Shown: positions 33,511 to 43,492, counted from the first letter of the stretch. The stretch: DNA of 64,000 nt from Corallium rubrum (GCA_964035015.1 OZ035997.1:15883467-15947466); one strand, 5' to 3'. The notes: a model not told the origin generated them from the letters alone. Made by a program: numbers and translations.

Positions 33511-35430
33511 TATTTCCAGTGCCTCACAATCCACCGCGCAGGCCCTACAACAAACTAACCTTATTTATACTGGATAACTCCATCAGTTATTTATAAACTG
33601 TTATCCTCAGAGGTCCAGTAAGGGCCCACTCTCATTGGTCCAGTGTTGCTACAGGAGGAAACCGGAGTACCCGGAGGAAACCTGTGGTGTTTGGTAGAGT
33701 CAAACTGGAAGCACTCTTCCCACATGCGGCCAAGGTGAATTTTTTTAATCAGATAACTGCACCATGCAGGAATCGAACCCGGCTCGCAGAGGTGAAAGGC
33801 ACGTGCACTAACCACTGTGCCACCAACACCCCTACCATGGATATACCAGTGAACTCTATATATACCTGGAAGGTATAAAAAGTGAGGCAAAACATGGCGG
33901 CAATGGGGAATTTTTGAACGTTAGTTCCAGGCTCCTACGAGGTCATCTTGGATGTCAGGCTTAGTCTTTTTTCGCGACCGAACCACTCATGTTAATATTT
34001 TACGGGGAACTGCGTATGTTGACCGTTGGCACAAATTCAAATGGAATATCACTATAAAATGGATGAAATATATACCAAGACCCATAGAATTTCGACATAA
34101 ATGTTCTTAACTTGCTTCTCCTTAATTTCTATTTGTTGATGCTTGTGTCTTTCTAACTTCCGACTCGAGTTTCAACTATATTTCCACGAGATGTTTACTT
34201 CTGGTTAAATATGCCGAACCTCTTTATACTAAAAACAAGGAAAGGCTGGAAACTTTCAATAAAGAATATTTTAGACGACGCTCATTTAAAGCTCCGTAAA
34301 ATACACAAAAACCGCTCGATCTCGCGAAAATTGCCGTAGACGTAGTATATTCGTAAAGAACTTGGCTTTTGGTTCATGTATACAAACCGGCTTTGGCTTC
34401 ACAAAAGCTCTCACCGTATGCGTATATACGAACGGCCGGTGTCACCTCAGTTTGTAGGAACGTTTCTCGAGTTGCGAAGATGAACGTTTGGGACGAAAGA
34501 GCATTGAACTGAAAGCCAAGCTGCTGACGAATGTACTGATGACAATTTTAGCGAGATCGAGTGTTTTTTTTGGTGGATTTTACGGAGCTTCAAGTGAGGG
34601 CCGTCTGAAATATTTCTATGTCTAAATTTGAATATTCTCTGTGAGTCTAAATTTATTTCGAATTTCTATACCCGGGTCCCAGAGGATTTCTCTTGTAAAG
34701 CCTGGTTTTCATATGTCGCCGATCGTCGCCGACCCATGATTTAGATGCATGTTAAGTAAAAGAATAAAAGCAATGCTTTTCTGCATTGTTCTATATTACT
34801 TAACATGCTGCTGCATTTCCCGTTTTAACATGCATCTAAATCACAAATCGCCGACGATCGGCGACATATGAAAACCAGGCTTAAGTACAGAAAGTAAACA
34901 CAAAAGGAACACAACACTGCTCGCGCTCAAGAGGGTGTACGTTTGGGCCGCCTGTGGTTTGGCCGCGAGAAAAAAGACTAAGGATGACATCCAAGATGAC
35001 CGCGTAGGAGCCTAGAACTGACGTCCAAAAATTCCCCATTGCCGCCATGTTTTGCCTCAATTTTTGATTGGGAGTCAGTCTTCCAGGTATATATAGAGTT
35101 CACTGGTATATCCATGGTAGGAGAGTTGGTGGCACAGTGGTTAGTGCACGTGCTTTTCACCTCTGCGAGCCGGCTTCGATTCCTGCATGGTGCAGTTATC
35201 TGATTAAAAAAATTCACATTGGCCGCATGTGAGAAGAGTGCTCCCAGTTTGACTCTACCAAACACCACAGGTTTCCTCCTGTAGCAACACTGGACCAATG
35301 AGAGTGGGCCCTTACTGGACATCAGAGGATAACAGTTTAGGTATAACTGATAGAGTTATCCAGTATAAATAAGGTTAGTTTGTTGTAGGGCCTGCGCGGT
35401 AAAGATTGTGGGGCACTGGTTCCCAGTTGC
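33511..35430. mobile_element. Foldback element with tRNA-like SINE in each arm
   Basis: Inverted arms 33511-33990 and 34947-35430 are nearly identical. Each carries a tRNA-type head: A-box-like 'tggcacagtggttagtgcac' and B box 'gggttcgattcc' (minus strand 33757-33826; plus strand 35125-35205). Further inner arms 34250-34340 and 34545-34620 also pair ('gctccgtaaaat'). No protein is encoded. Confidence 0.75.
34699..34881. mobile_element. Harbinger-type MITE (183 bp)
   Basis: Terminal inverted repeats of about 32 bases begin AGCCTGGTTTTCATATGTCG. TAA at 34696-34698 and 34882-34884 is the 3-bp target duplication expected of PIF/Harbinger elements. It is nested in the foldback at 33511-35430. Confidence 0.75.
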
Positions 35431-35598
35431 CTATAATTTGTTACTGTCATCGATGATCTTTAGCTTGTTCGAAGACCAGGGAAAATATTTGTTTACCGAT
35501 AAAGAATGGCCCAGTGTGTGACATAACGCTGCGATACAAATTGTCTTGCTTAACTTTTCTATAAAGCGTCAACCGGAAGATTTGACGAGAGTGTTTAT

Positions 35599-35647
35599 AT
35601 GTCCGCGTCGCCGTCGGAACTCGGCAGTGACCGGCTCAGCCGCTCAA
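35599..35647 (+). CDS. Possible first coding exon (MSASPSELGSDRLSRS)
   Basis: ATG at 35599 opens a 16-codon CpG-rich frame that runs into a consensus donor (GTAAGG at 35648). The CpG density is unlike the AT-rich surroundings and is what one expects near a promoter. No second exon or family was recognised, so it could equally be part of a repeat. Confidence 0.25.
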
Positions 35648-35929
35648 GTAAGGAATTGTACTATCTGTCAGGAATTTTGGCTAAACTACATCGACCTTGT
35701 ATTCTCTAGTATAATTTTAAAGTTATGTCGTGTATAATTATGTGTTACAAAACGTCGATAAATCGCTTAAACAAGTTAGCAACATGCACATTGATTTGAA
35801 ATTTTACTGTTTTTAGACTAACCAATCAGATGACAAGCTTAAGTTTCATCGGAGGTCCCCAGAGCCTGCGTTCCTTGGCATTGAGCAAAAGGATCGCAGG
35901 CTATGGTACGAGATTGGTATATACAGACA

Positions 35930-36035
35930 AATTCAAATCACAGAAATGTGTGCGCATATCTTCCTTATCTACGCGTGTATAAAATTACTCCACGCGTGTC
36001 GAGATTAGTACCCTCACTGGGCTCCGGAATTATTC
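35930..36035 (-). repeat. R1 end block
   Basis: Carries 'caaatcacagaaatgtgt' and 'ctccacgcgtgtcgagatta' as at 15945-16015, with the GC-rich tail decayed. Probably the far end of the copy that starts at 32505. Confidence 0.55.
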
Positions 36036-36190
36036 AAATTTAACTAAGACAAACAACAAACTTCTCAGGTTGAAAAAACTGACAATTGGTCCGAGCGTTA
36101 GAGTTAATGTGCTGTAAGCTATTTACCTATAAACAATGGCCAGCCGATAGTTTGAAAAAGTATAAAACAAAACATACAAAACCCCAAGAT

Positions 36191-36335
36191 ATGAGTCAAA
36201 AACAAGAGACAATATTGAAATAGCTATATTTCGAATTTATTACAAATTCATCATCAGACCAAGTGGTCTGACAAAGAACTTGCAATAAATTCGAGATATA
36301 ACCATTTCAACATTCTCTCTGGTTTTTGACTCATG
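36191..36335. repeat. Palindrome with hammerhead-like centre
   Basis: Arms of about 58 bases start ATGAGTCAAAAAC. Near the centre on the minus strand (about 36224-36254) the order is CTGATGA, a GAATTT/AAATTC stem, GAAAT, the same plan as the Penelope-end cores elsewhere in the window. Confidence 0.6.
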
Positions 36336-36528
36336 TGCATGTTTTGTTCTAATTGCCTATATTTTTCCTATATTTGCCTATTTAACATCTATCTACATGC
36401 ATGTACAATTAAACAAAAAGACTGTTCTACGGTAAAAATGGAAAAAGTACAACGTAATATTAAATAGCATCTCCATCAATGCCAGTTGCTTGCGTCATAA
36501 ATGAATCTGGGATCAAGATTGGTCTTAC

Positions 36529-36670
36529 CGTATACTTCGCATTTGACATCAACTTGAAGAGAACATCGTGATTTTCCAAAATGTGTAAATCCAAAAGAAA
36601 ATTCGACGGAAATGTTCGACGACACTGTTGACATGTGTTTCTATGGAAACTGTTATAATGAGCTTCGTAA
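36529..36670 (-). CDS. ZNF511: ZNF511-like gene, middle C2H2 finger exon
   Basis: A 142-base exon adds one base to a split Cys codon and then encodes YEAHYNSFHRNTCQQCRRTF, PSNFLLDLHILENHDVLFKL and MSNAKYT. The finger is C-x2-C-x12-H-x4-H, and the text matches ZNF511 ('H..LHGNVCSFCKRAFPSGHLLDAHILEWHDSLFQIL'). The acceptor 'ttgtgtccgtgtag' and donor GTAAGA are both good. The reading phase joins exactly with the exon at 37059-37115. The next ZNF511-like exon recognised lies 7.3 kb downstream, so the intron (or an intron-exon-intron) is filled with repeats. Confidence 0.85.
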
Positions 36671-37058
36671 CTACACGGACACAAAATAATATGAATTTAA
36701 TTAAACGACATGAATAGTTTATTTTAAGGTTAAAAAAATAACACATTAAAATTGGTATATTGACAAAACCATTTTCACATGAAAATTGTATGTATGTATA
36801 ACATTTTTATTCTGTTTTGAAATGTATTTTAGTGCTATTGTCATTCTGCTCTAGCAGTACTTAAACAAGTGGCGTTAAAGGCTTAGTTCGAAAAACCGGT
36901 CCAACATAATATTTTTTTTCTTTTATTTAAGTATTTCTATTAACGTTTTTATTGCTAGCAAAAACACGCTGTATAAGAAAAAAAGCAACACGAAAACAAT
37001 TCTGATATATAAGGCGAAAACCCTCTAAAAACAGTTAATTAACATTAATGTAACTTAC

Positions 37059-37115
37059 CAGGCTAACGTTAAAAAATTCTTTTTGCACCCTACGAGATCA
37101 CACTCTATTACTTCA
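37059..37115 (-). CDS. ZNF511: ZNF511-like gene, first-finger half exon
   Basis: A 57-base exon encoding EVIECDLVGCKKNFLTLA with split codons at both ends, the counterpart of ZNF511 'FACQVAGCCQVFDALDD'. The acceptor is 'gttatttctag' and the donor GTAAGT. The remaining N-terminal exon(s) should lie at higher coordinates, but a Polinton-like element starts 51 bases beyond the acceptor (37167) and I did not find them past 41857. Confidence 0.75.
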
Positions 37116-37690
37116 CTAGAAATAACAATAAAAATAAATCATTAAAATGTTGGTAGAATTCGAAATACTCTAGCGTCCAAAGGGATGCCGCCTCATTAAT
37201 TATTCAATTTTTATTTATGCATTTATTATCGTTCTCAGGCTCCTTTGGGACCCTCTAACCCTAATCTCATTAGAATTCATTTTATAGCGACGCGTTACGT
37301 CGTTAACGCCTAGTTTTCTTGAACCCCCTAACCCTAAATTGTATCCAACCCCCCAACCCCAGTTTCCACTACGTCATAACCGACTTATTATTTATGCATT
37401 ACAATTCCCAGGCTCCTTTGGGACCCTCTAACCCTAACTTCTTTACCCCAACCCTAGCTTTTATCCAACACCCCGTGTAATACGTCATCATAAGCGATAG
37501 CTCGCCGACTGATTCCCGACGTTCTCGGTTGCGTCATTACCAAAAGGCACTCGACTTGTATCCTTACAACTAATAGTAATTACCTTGTTTTCATTTATTC
37601 ACTTTACCCTACTGTCAGTCAACACTTGTTGGACATGTAGGCGTACAGAGCATGCGTACAGTAAACTTTAACAAAATAGATGTTCTTTAC

Positions 37691-38035
37691 GCACGGGTGT
37701 CGTGTGCTGTTAGGGCGCTGCCTCTCACCGCTGTAGTTAAGCCCAGTTGGACGGGGTTAGTACTTGGATGGGTGACCGTCTGGGAATAGCTCCGTTCTCG
37801 AACTTGAATTTCATGTGAGTAGAGTTTAGTTGGTCTCTCCTGTGCTTCGAGGGTTTTTCGCAGGGTTCTGCGGTTTTCCTCCCTCCGTAAAATCAACACT
37901 TAGGTCTTAGCTTATGTCGTGCACTTTTAACATGAGCCTCTGGCTCGGATGATTGGGCGACCACATCCTGTGTTTACGACGTTAAATAAATCATTACTCA
38001 TTACTCATTACTCATTACTCATTACTCATTACTCA
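37691..38035 (+). mobile_element. 5S rRNA-derived SINE (SINE3-like)
   Basis: The head (about 37705-37795) reads like 5S rRNA: 'agttaagccca', then 'ggggttagtacttggatggg', then 'tgaccgtctgggaata', covering the internal promoter's A box, intermediate element and C box. A tRNA-unrelated body follows, and the tail is (ATTACTC)6. TTTAC at 37686-37690 and 38036-38040 is the target duplication. It is inserted into the left arm of Polinton element 2. Confidence 0.85.
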
Positions 38036-38773
38036 TTTACAAGGAATTAAAGAGAAATTGATAGACACTTTATATTTTTTTATCTGAAACCTTGTCTGGA
38101 AGAATAGAGAGAGTTTTGAAGAGTCTAAGTGTCTGAATTGGCAGAGATAACGTATAGACTTGGATTAATAGCATATCATTAATATTATATAGGTTTAGGA
38201 CCTAAATATTCAAACAGAGTGATTATTGCTAACTAAAGCCTCGTTTATAAGCGAGGAAATCGTAGGAAGATGGAATGAGGAATCACTTCGAGAAGTCATG
38301 AAAAGAACGATTTTAAGTGCATGTCGAAATATAAACTAAAGGCAAAGCGATTTATTTTCGAGAAGTCGTGAAAACAGGGATTTTAAGTGTCGAAATATAA
38401 AAGCAAAGCGATTTATTACTTTGAAAGCGTTGCTAGGTTAACTGGAGTAAAACAGAGTAAGTCATCCTAGAATCATTGCTAACTAAACCCTCGTTTATAA
38501 GCGAGGAAATCGTAAGACGATAGAATGAGGAATCACTTGGAAAAGTCGTGAAAAGAACGATGTTAAGTGTCGAAATATAAAGGCAAAGCGATTTATTACT
38601 TTGAAAGCGTTCCTAGGTTAACTGCTCCTGTGGCTGATATTTGCATATTTCGATCCACAACATGCGTGTGGGAGGATCATTAAAAGGTCATTAAGGAATG
38701 AGACAAAGGTGCACGCTCAGTGAGACAAAGCAGACACAAATATCGAGTTAGTAAAGGTTTATTATTTGGCTGT

Positions 38774-39634
38774 TCAACAGTTGGAGGTGGCCGGTGTGAG
38801 AAAATAAGGCTGGGGTATAGCAGGAAAAGCCGTGGGAATCGACGGAAGATCTTTAGGTTCTTCAGATTTCTTCGACGCATCTGTCACGTTTGGCGACGGT
38901 ATGGGTTTCTGAAGTTGGGCTTGTAAATTTCTCTGAACTTGATTTTGAAGGTCATTCATCTTGAGGTGAAGTTCATTTCGCATTTGATTTTGAAAGGTTT
39001 GAAATAGATGAAGCTTATTCGAGTAGAGAATGCTTTTCTCGCGTGGTGTTAGATCTGGTGTTTGCATAATAACTTGCATCTGCTGGTCTGAGTTATACAT
39101 GGCGTTTAGGACGGGAGGTTGTCGATAACATTGCTTTTGGGCATAGCGATCCAATTGTTGTTGCAGCGCAACAGAATTATCCTCTCCTGGTAGAACACTG
39201 GTTTTGAGTCGCCTATTGTCATCGGTATTCGGTTTTAGATCAAGCATGATGTAACCACTGTTGCGACTCGTGGCTTCTTCGTAATTCTTCATGAATTCTT
39301 GAACTCGACCGGGATTTAGTCGTCTGGCCAGGGTAGAAATTTGTTGTTTATCTCGCGGCGACTTGAATAAAACTAAATAATGAGCGTTGAGGCTAAAAAT
39401 CCTGGTCTCTTTTGCTTGATGAAATATATTTTGAACAATGCACATCACGGATAAATTTCTATGATGACGACTACATTTGGTAAATAAATCGGCTATACGT
39501 TTATCACCCCCGGATTGTGTCATTAAGTCGTCTAAAACGATCAAGTTCCGCTTCGAGACATCCAAAAAGTTATCTTTATCAATATCCTCTGGTATACCTT
39601 CGCTGATTTCGAAATGTGGTATAGATTTCAGCAT
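38774..39634 (-). CDS. Packaging-ATPase C-terminal part with Gln-rich tail (element 2, left arm)
   Basis: A fossil ORF of the Polinton-type element. It contains the Walker B block LIVLDDLMTQ, VMCIVQNIFHQAKETR, LNAHYLVLFKSPRDKQQ and a C-terminal extension absent from element 1 (DLTPREKSILYSNKLHLFQT, then Gln-rich and Pro-rich text). The companion N-terminal ORF is at 39641-39973. Confidence 0.7.
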   Translation of the reverse strand: MLKSIPHFEISEGIPEDIDKDNFLDVSKRNLIVLDDLMTQSGGDKRIADLFTKCSRHHRNLSVMCIVQNIFHQAKETRIFSLNAHYLVLFKSPRDKQQISTLARRLNPGRVQEFMKNYEEATSRNSGYIMLDLKPNTDDNRRLKTSVLPGEDNSVALQQQLDRYAQKQCYRQPPVLNAMYNSDQQMQVIMQTPDLTPREKSILYSNKLHLFQTFQNQMRNELHLKMNDLQNQVQRNLQAQLQKPIPSPNVTDASKKSEEPKDLPSIPTAFPAIPQPYFLTPATSNC

Positions 39635-39640
39635 CTCAAA

Positions 39641-39973
39641 TTACACAGGCTGCCATTGCCCGTAGCACCAAATGATTCGCTCAGGATGTGGATTGATGGT
39701 CGTTTGGGCGTTCTCCGAGAGTTTTTTCACCCATACAGTTTTACCACTCTGGGTACATCCGGCCACAATGCACGTAAAAGGATGCTGCATAACTGTTGAT
39801 ACATTGACGGCAGGCGTTGCTTTTCTGGAGTGACTTTCTCCGTGGACATCTTCCAAATGGCGCCGTAAGTTAAAGGGTTTCGAATAGTACTTTCCGCAAA
39901 TACCACAGGCGTAAGGCATGTTGCTTATGTTGCTTCGGAGGCTATCAGGGGCGAAATGATTTCTTCCAAACAA
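39641..39973 (-). CDS. Packaging-ATPase N-terminal part with zinc finger (element 2, left arm)
   Basis: Fossil ORF of the same element. A C2H2 finger (CGICGKYYSKPFNLRRHLED followed by VH) precedes a Walker A region (CTQSGKT). It is a clear diverged homologue of the element 1 ATPase start (same finger-then-P-loop order). Confidence 0.7.
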   Translation of the reverse strand: MFGRNHFAPDSLRSNISNMPYACGICGKYYSKPFNLRRHLEDVHGESHSRKATPAVNVSTVMQHPFTCIVAGCTQSGKTVWVKKLSENAQTTINPHPERIIWCYGQWQPV

Positions 39974-39984
39974 ACGCTAGGTAT

Positions 39985-40320
39985 ATATGTATATATTTTA
40001 TTCCTAATTCGAGTCCAGATTCCTAGCTCCGAGCCCTTGTCCGAGTAATAGCTCACTGATCGCTCCGAGCCCTTCGCTCCGAGCCATAGCTCCTGGCAGC
40101 TCCTGGCTCCGAACCAGGAGCTGCCAAAAGCTCCTGGCTCCGAAACCCCGGCTCCTAGCTCCAAACCATAGCTCATGGCTCCGAGTAATAGCTCATCGCT
40201 CCGAGCCCTTCGCTCCTGGCTCTGGGTGAAGCTCATCGCTCCGAGCCCTTCGCTCCTGGTCTGGACTCGAATTAGGAATAAAATATATACATTATATATA
40301 TATATATATATATACCTAGC
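39985..40320. repeat. Centre of palindrome 2 with GC-rich minisatellite
   Basis: Inverted flanks (39985-40020 and 40262-40320, 'ctaggtatatat', 'attcctaattcgagtcc') surround degenerate tandem steps of 'gagcccttcgctcc' and 'agctcctggctccga'. As in element 1, the axis holds tandem repeats, but of unrelated sequence. Confidence 0.75.
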
Positions 40321-40438
40321 GTTTGTTTGGAAGAAATCATTTCGCCCCTGATAGTCCCCCGAAGCAACATGCCTTACGCCATCGACAATCAATCCACATC
40401 CTGAGCGAATCATTTGGTGCTACGGGCAAAGGCAGCCT

Positions 40439-40912
40439 ATGTATTTTGAGATGCTGAAATCTATACCACACTTCGAAATCAACGAAGGTATACCAGAGAA
40501 TATTGATAAAGATAACTTTTTGGATGTCTCGAAGCGGAACTTGATCGTTTTAGACGACTTAATGACACAATCCGGGGGTGATAAACGTATAGCCGATTTA
40601 TTTACCAAAGGTAGTCATGATAGAAATTTATCCGTGATGTGCATTGTTCAAAATATATTTCACCAAGCAAAAGAGACCAGGAATATTAGCCTCAACGCTC
40701 ATTATTTAATTTTGTTCAAGTCGCCGCGAGATAAACAACAATTTTCTAACCTGGCCAGACAACTAAACCCCGGTCGAGTTCAAGAATTCATGAAGAGTTA
40801 CGAAGAATCAGGCCCCGTTTACACTAGAGCAAAAGTATCCGGATTCACATTGTTTTTCATCCTCATGGGAATAAAAAACAATGTGAATCCGGATACTTTT
40901 GCTCTAGTGTAA
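40439..40912 (+). CDS. Packaging-ATPase fragment (element 2, right arm)
   Basis: Fossil ORF, mirror of part of 38774-39634 (LIVLDDLMTQSGGDKR, CIVQNIFHQAKETR, LILFKSPRDKQQ). The end of the frame runs into the MITE at 40811-40920. Confidence 0.65.
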   Translation: MYFEMLKSIPHFEINEGIPENIDKDNFLDVSKRNLIVLDDLMTQSGGDKRIADLFTKGSHDRNLSVMCIVQNIFHQAKETRNISLNAHYLILFKSPRDKQQFSNLARQLNPGRVQEFMKSYEESGPVYTRAKVSGFTLFFILMGIKNNVNPDTFALV

Positions 40913-40920
40913 ACGGGGTC
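40811..40920. mobile_element. 110-bp near-perfect hairpin MITE
   Basis: Arms of about 45 bases start GGCCCCGTTTACACTAGAGC. TCA at 40808-40810 and 40921-40923 is a likely 3-bp target duplication. Arms this close to identical suggest a recent insertion into the right arm of Polinton element 2. Confidence 0.8.
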
Positions 40921-41088
40921 TCAGAAATCAAGTTCAGAGAAATTTACAAGCCCAACTTCAGAAACCCATACCGTCACCAAACCTGACAGATGCGTTGAAG
41001 AAATCTGAAGAACGTAAAGATCTTCCGTCGATTCCCACGGCTTTTCCTGCTATACCCCAGCCTTATTTTCTCACACCACCTCCAACTG

Positions 41089-41397
41089 TTGAACAGCCAA
41101 AGAATAAACCTTATACTAAAATGGTTAGGTGCTTCCGATGGGGACGGAAGTGACTCGGATGTAGAAGTAGAGTTGGATGAAAGCGAAAGAGAAGACGCTG
41201 GTGATACTGATGTGGACGAAAGTGATTTAGACGTAAAAGACTCGCATAAGAAGAATCGCATGAAACAAGACTATAATCGTAAAGACAGTAACCATTACAT
41301 CACGATCATTCCCAGGAATGAACCTCAAAATCCATATAAAATTAGATTAAACAAGGCGTATTATCTCAGAAACCACGTCAAAAACCGACCTTATTGA
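41089..41397 (+). CDS. Acidic then basic ORF at the right end of element 2
   Basis: An Asp/Glu/Ser-rich stretch (DGSDSDVEVELDESEREDAG) is followed by a Lys/Arg/Asn-rich end (HKKNRMKQDYNRKDSNHY). No family was recognised. It may be an extra element gene or composition-driven. Confidence 0.35.
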   Translation: MNSQRINLILKWLGASDGDGSDSDVEVELDESEREDAGDTDVDESDLDVKDSHKKNRMKQDYNRKDSNHYITIIPRNEPQNPYKIRLNKAYYLRNHVKNRPY

Positions 41398-41857
41398 TGT
41401 AGAACGCCTATTTTGTTAAAGTTTACTGTACGTATGCTCTGTACACCTACATGTCCAACAAGTGTTGACTGACAGTAGGGTAAAGTGTATAAATGAAAAG
41501 GTAATTACTTTACTTGTAAGGATATAAGTCGAGTGCCTTTTGGTAATGACGTAATGACGGGGGTTGGATAAAAGCTACGGTTGGGGGGAAAAGTTAGGGT
41601 TAGAGGGTCTCAAAGGAGCCTGAGAATTGCATGCATAAATAATAAGTCGGTTATGACGTAGTGGAAACCAGAGGGTTGGATAAAATTTAGGGTTAGGGGG
41701 TTTAGGAAGACTAGGCGTTAATGACGTGACGCGTCGCTATAAAATGAACACTAATGAGATTAGGGTTAGAGGGTCCCAAACGAGCCTGAGAACGATGACG
41801 TATGCATAAATAAAAATTGAATAATTAATGAGGCGGCATCCTTTTGGACGCCAGAGT

Positions 41858-42152
41858 GGGGTCTATCACTACTCCTGTATAACACAAAGCCATTTTTCCT
41901 AACACTAAAATAGCCATAAACAAGATTCATATTTGCTAGCATACTGATTTTGACCATTTACGGTCAAATGGAAATATGTGCAAAACAAACTTTAATTAAG
42001 CTTGAACCAAAGACCAGGACCTATGTACATCTAGAAATGTAATATGTTATTACTGCCATCCAATCAAAAATCAGAATGCAGTAATTTTGTCATGCAAAAG
42101 TACACAAAAATGTAAAAATATCAGTCAGTAGAGTAGGCAAGCACTAAAGTAA
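41858..42152. other. No gene seen
   Basis: AT-rich sequence between Polinton element 2 and the next palindrome, no recognised feature. Confidence 0.4.
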
Positions 42153-42325
42153 CAATCGAAATATGGTATAGTAGGTTAATACTGCCGAAACAGAGAACGT
42201 AAGTGGTCTAACGTTTCGAGCGAAGGCCCTTCGTCAGAGAGAAACGAAGGGCCTTCGCTCGAAACGTTAGACCACTTACATTCTCTGTTTCGGCAGTATT
42301 AACCTACTATACCGTATTTCGATTG
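42153..42325. repeat. Penelope-end-like palindrome with hammerhead-like core
   Basis: Arms of about 80 bases. Minus strand 42213-42237 reads CTGACGA, A, GGGC-CTTC-GCTC stem-loop, GAAAC. It shares flanks with 660-1010 ('cctacgcagcacactactt'). The near-identity of the two arms suggests a fairly recent copy. Confidence 0.65.
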
Positions 42326-43184
42326 TTGTTTCAACACTGCCTACGCAGCACACTACTTTTATAAGCACTAAAGTATATTGGCCAATTATTATTACCTATA
42401 AATATTTGTTTCATTGACAGGCATAAAAATATGTTTTGTGAGAACATTGCAAAACAGGTCACCTTCCTAAAAAAATTAAACAAAAACATAACAGTTATAA
42501 ATCAAATTAACTCCATTAATATATGTGAATCATTGTGTAATTGTTTGTCACAAATTAGGATTAAACATTAAAAATGAACTCAATGGTGATTAGTGTCCTA
42601 CTGTGGCGTACCCTATCAATCATTAAACTTGACTTAGTTTATAAAACAATTACAGTCAGAATGGAAATACCTTCCCACCTCTGCTTCTGTAGTTTGTTGT
42701 GTATTTATACTATATTTCTGTAGCCGCTACAGAAACGCGAGAAAAATATAGCGACAAAAGTCGCTTATTCTTGATTTATATTTGTTTGTTGGTATCGATT
42801 TGGGAGAAACATTCGTTATATTATGATTAAATTCCATGAAAGCTAAATTATACTTTTCATTCACATTTTTCGACAAAAATGTTCCTCACGATTCAGTAGC
42901 AACTACAGAAATACAGTAATACACAATAAACTACAGAAGTAGAAGTGGCAAGGTATTTGCATTTTGACTGTAAGTGTGCTTGACATTTTACTTAACTAGA
43001 CAACTCAATTCTTTCTTTTTCTCATCTATCTGTTGTTGAATTTTTACTTGAATTTTTACGTTTAATCTATTTTGACGGGTTATTTTTTTAAGGAAATAGA
43101 AAACATTTTCCCCGTGTTCCTATAGAGTTATAGAAACACTTGTGGAAGTTTGGAAGAACTCGAAATAGTACGAAATAGTACGAG
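42326..43184. other. No gene; contains a 'ctacagaa' inverted pair
   Basis: 42660-42745 and 42890-42965 contain inverted text ('acttctgtagtttattgtgt' type) around about 200 bases, another small foldback. No coding sequence. Confidence 0.5.
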
Positions 43185-43417
43185 CCCAGGCGGAGGGCCG
43201 AAGGCCTGGAGCCCGGTGAGGGTGCCAATCTCGACGTGCGTGGAGTCCACTTTACACGCGAGATAAAAAGCTGAAAGCAATTCTGAAACCTGTTTATATA
43301 TCTATAATATATATGTTATCAAATACACAACTTGCGCAGCTCGAATAGCAGGGTACTGCTAACTAACCTGTTAAATTATTCAAATTATTTAAATTCACGT
43401 CAGCAAATTATAATTTA
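43185..43417 (+). repeat. R1 copy 1, 5' part
   Basis: Starts with the GC-rich block 'gagcccaggcggagggccga' and includes 'cgaatagcagggtactg'. It is interrupted by the Penelope pair at AAATTATAATTTA (43405-43417, repeated at 48521-48533) and continues at 48521. Confidence 0.75.
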
Positions 43418-43462
43418 AATAAGTTTTGTGGAAACACCACGTAAAATATTTCTTTGCCAACC

Positions 43463-43492
43463 TTTCGGCCTGTTGACTCAGGCCTTCATCAG
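43463..43492 (-). ncRNA. Hammerhead-like core in Penelope end
   Basis: Minus strand order CTGATGA, A, GGCC stem, TGAGTCAACA loop, GGCC, GAAA. Hammerhead ribozymes in Penelope terminal repeats are established. The extra A between CTGATGA and stem II departs from the textbook core, so activity is unproven. A mirror copy at 48410-48439 (+) has T in place of the first C. Confidence 0.5.

Larger units (their letters stand above)
37167..41857. mobile_element. Polinton-derived palindromic element 2
   Basis: Ends ACTCTAGCGTCC / ACTCTGGCGTCC with shared inner text 'ggatgccgcctcattaatta'. It has the same subterminal blocks as element 1 (for example 'aacttttaacaaaata'-type text, 'cctttgggaccctctaacc' and 'attcattttatagcg'). 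Both arms encode relatives of the packaging ATPase, diverging from a centre (about 39985-40320). The arms are unequal and clearly more diverged than those of element 1. It looks broken, with about three or four breaks, and old enough to have taken in a SINE and a MITE. No target duplication is evident. Confidence 0.8.

Noticed and set aside
37250-37450. Interstitial telomere
   Set aside because: CCCTAA-like motifs are scattered and imperfect, and recur within the arms of both Polinton derivatives, so they belong to the elements.
37691-37800. Functional 5S rRNA gene
   Set aside because: Only the internal promoter half is conserved, and it is joined to a SINE body with tail and target duplication.
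37167-41857. Target-site duplication for Polinton element 2
   Set aside because: No matching 4-8 bp flanks could be found next to the ACTCT ends; the flanks may have decayed or the ends may be misplaced.
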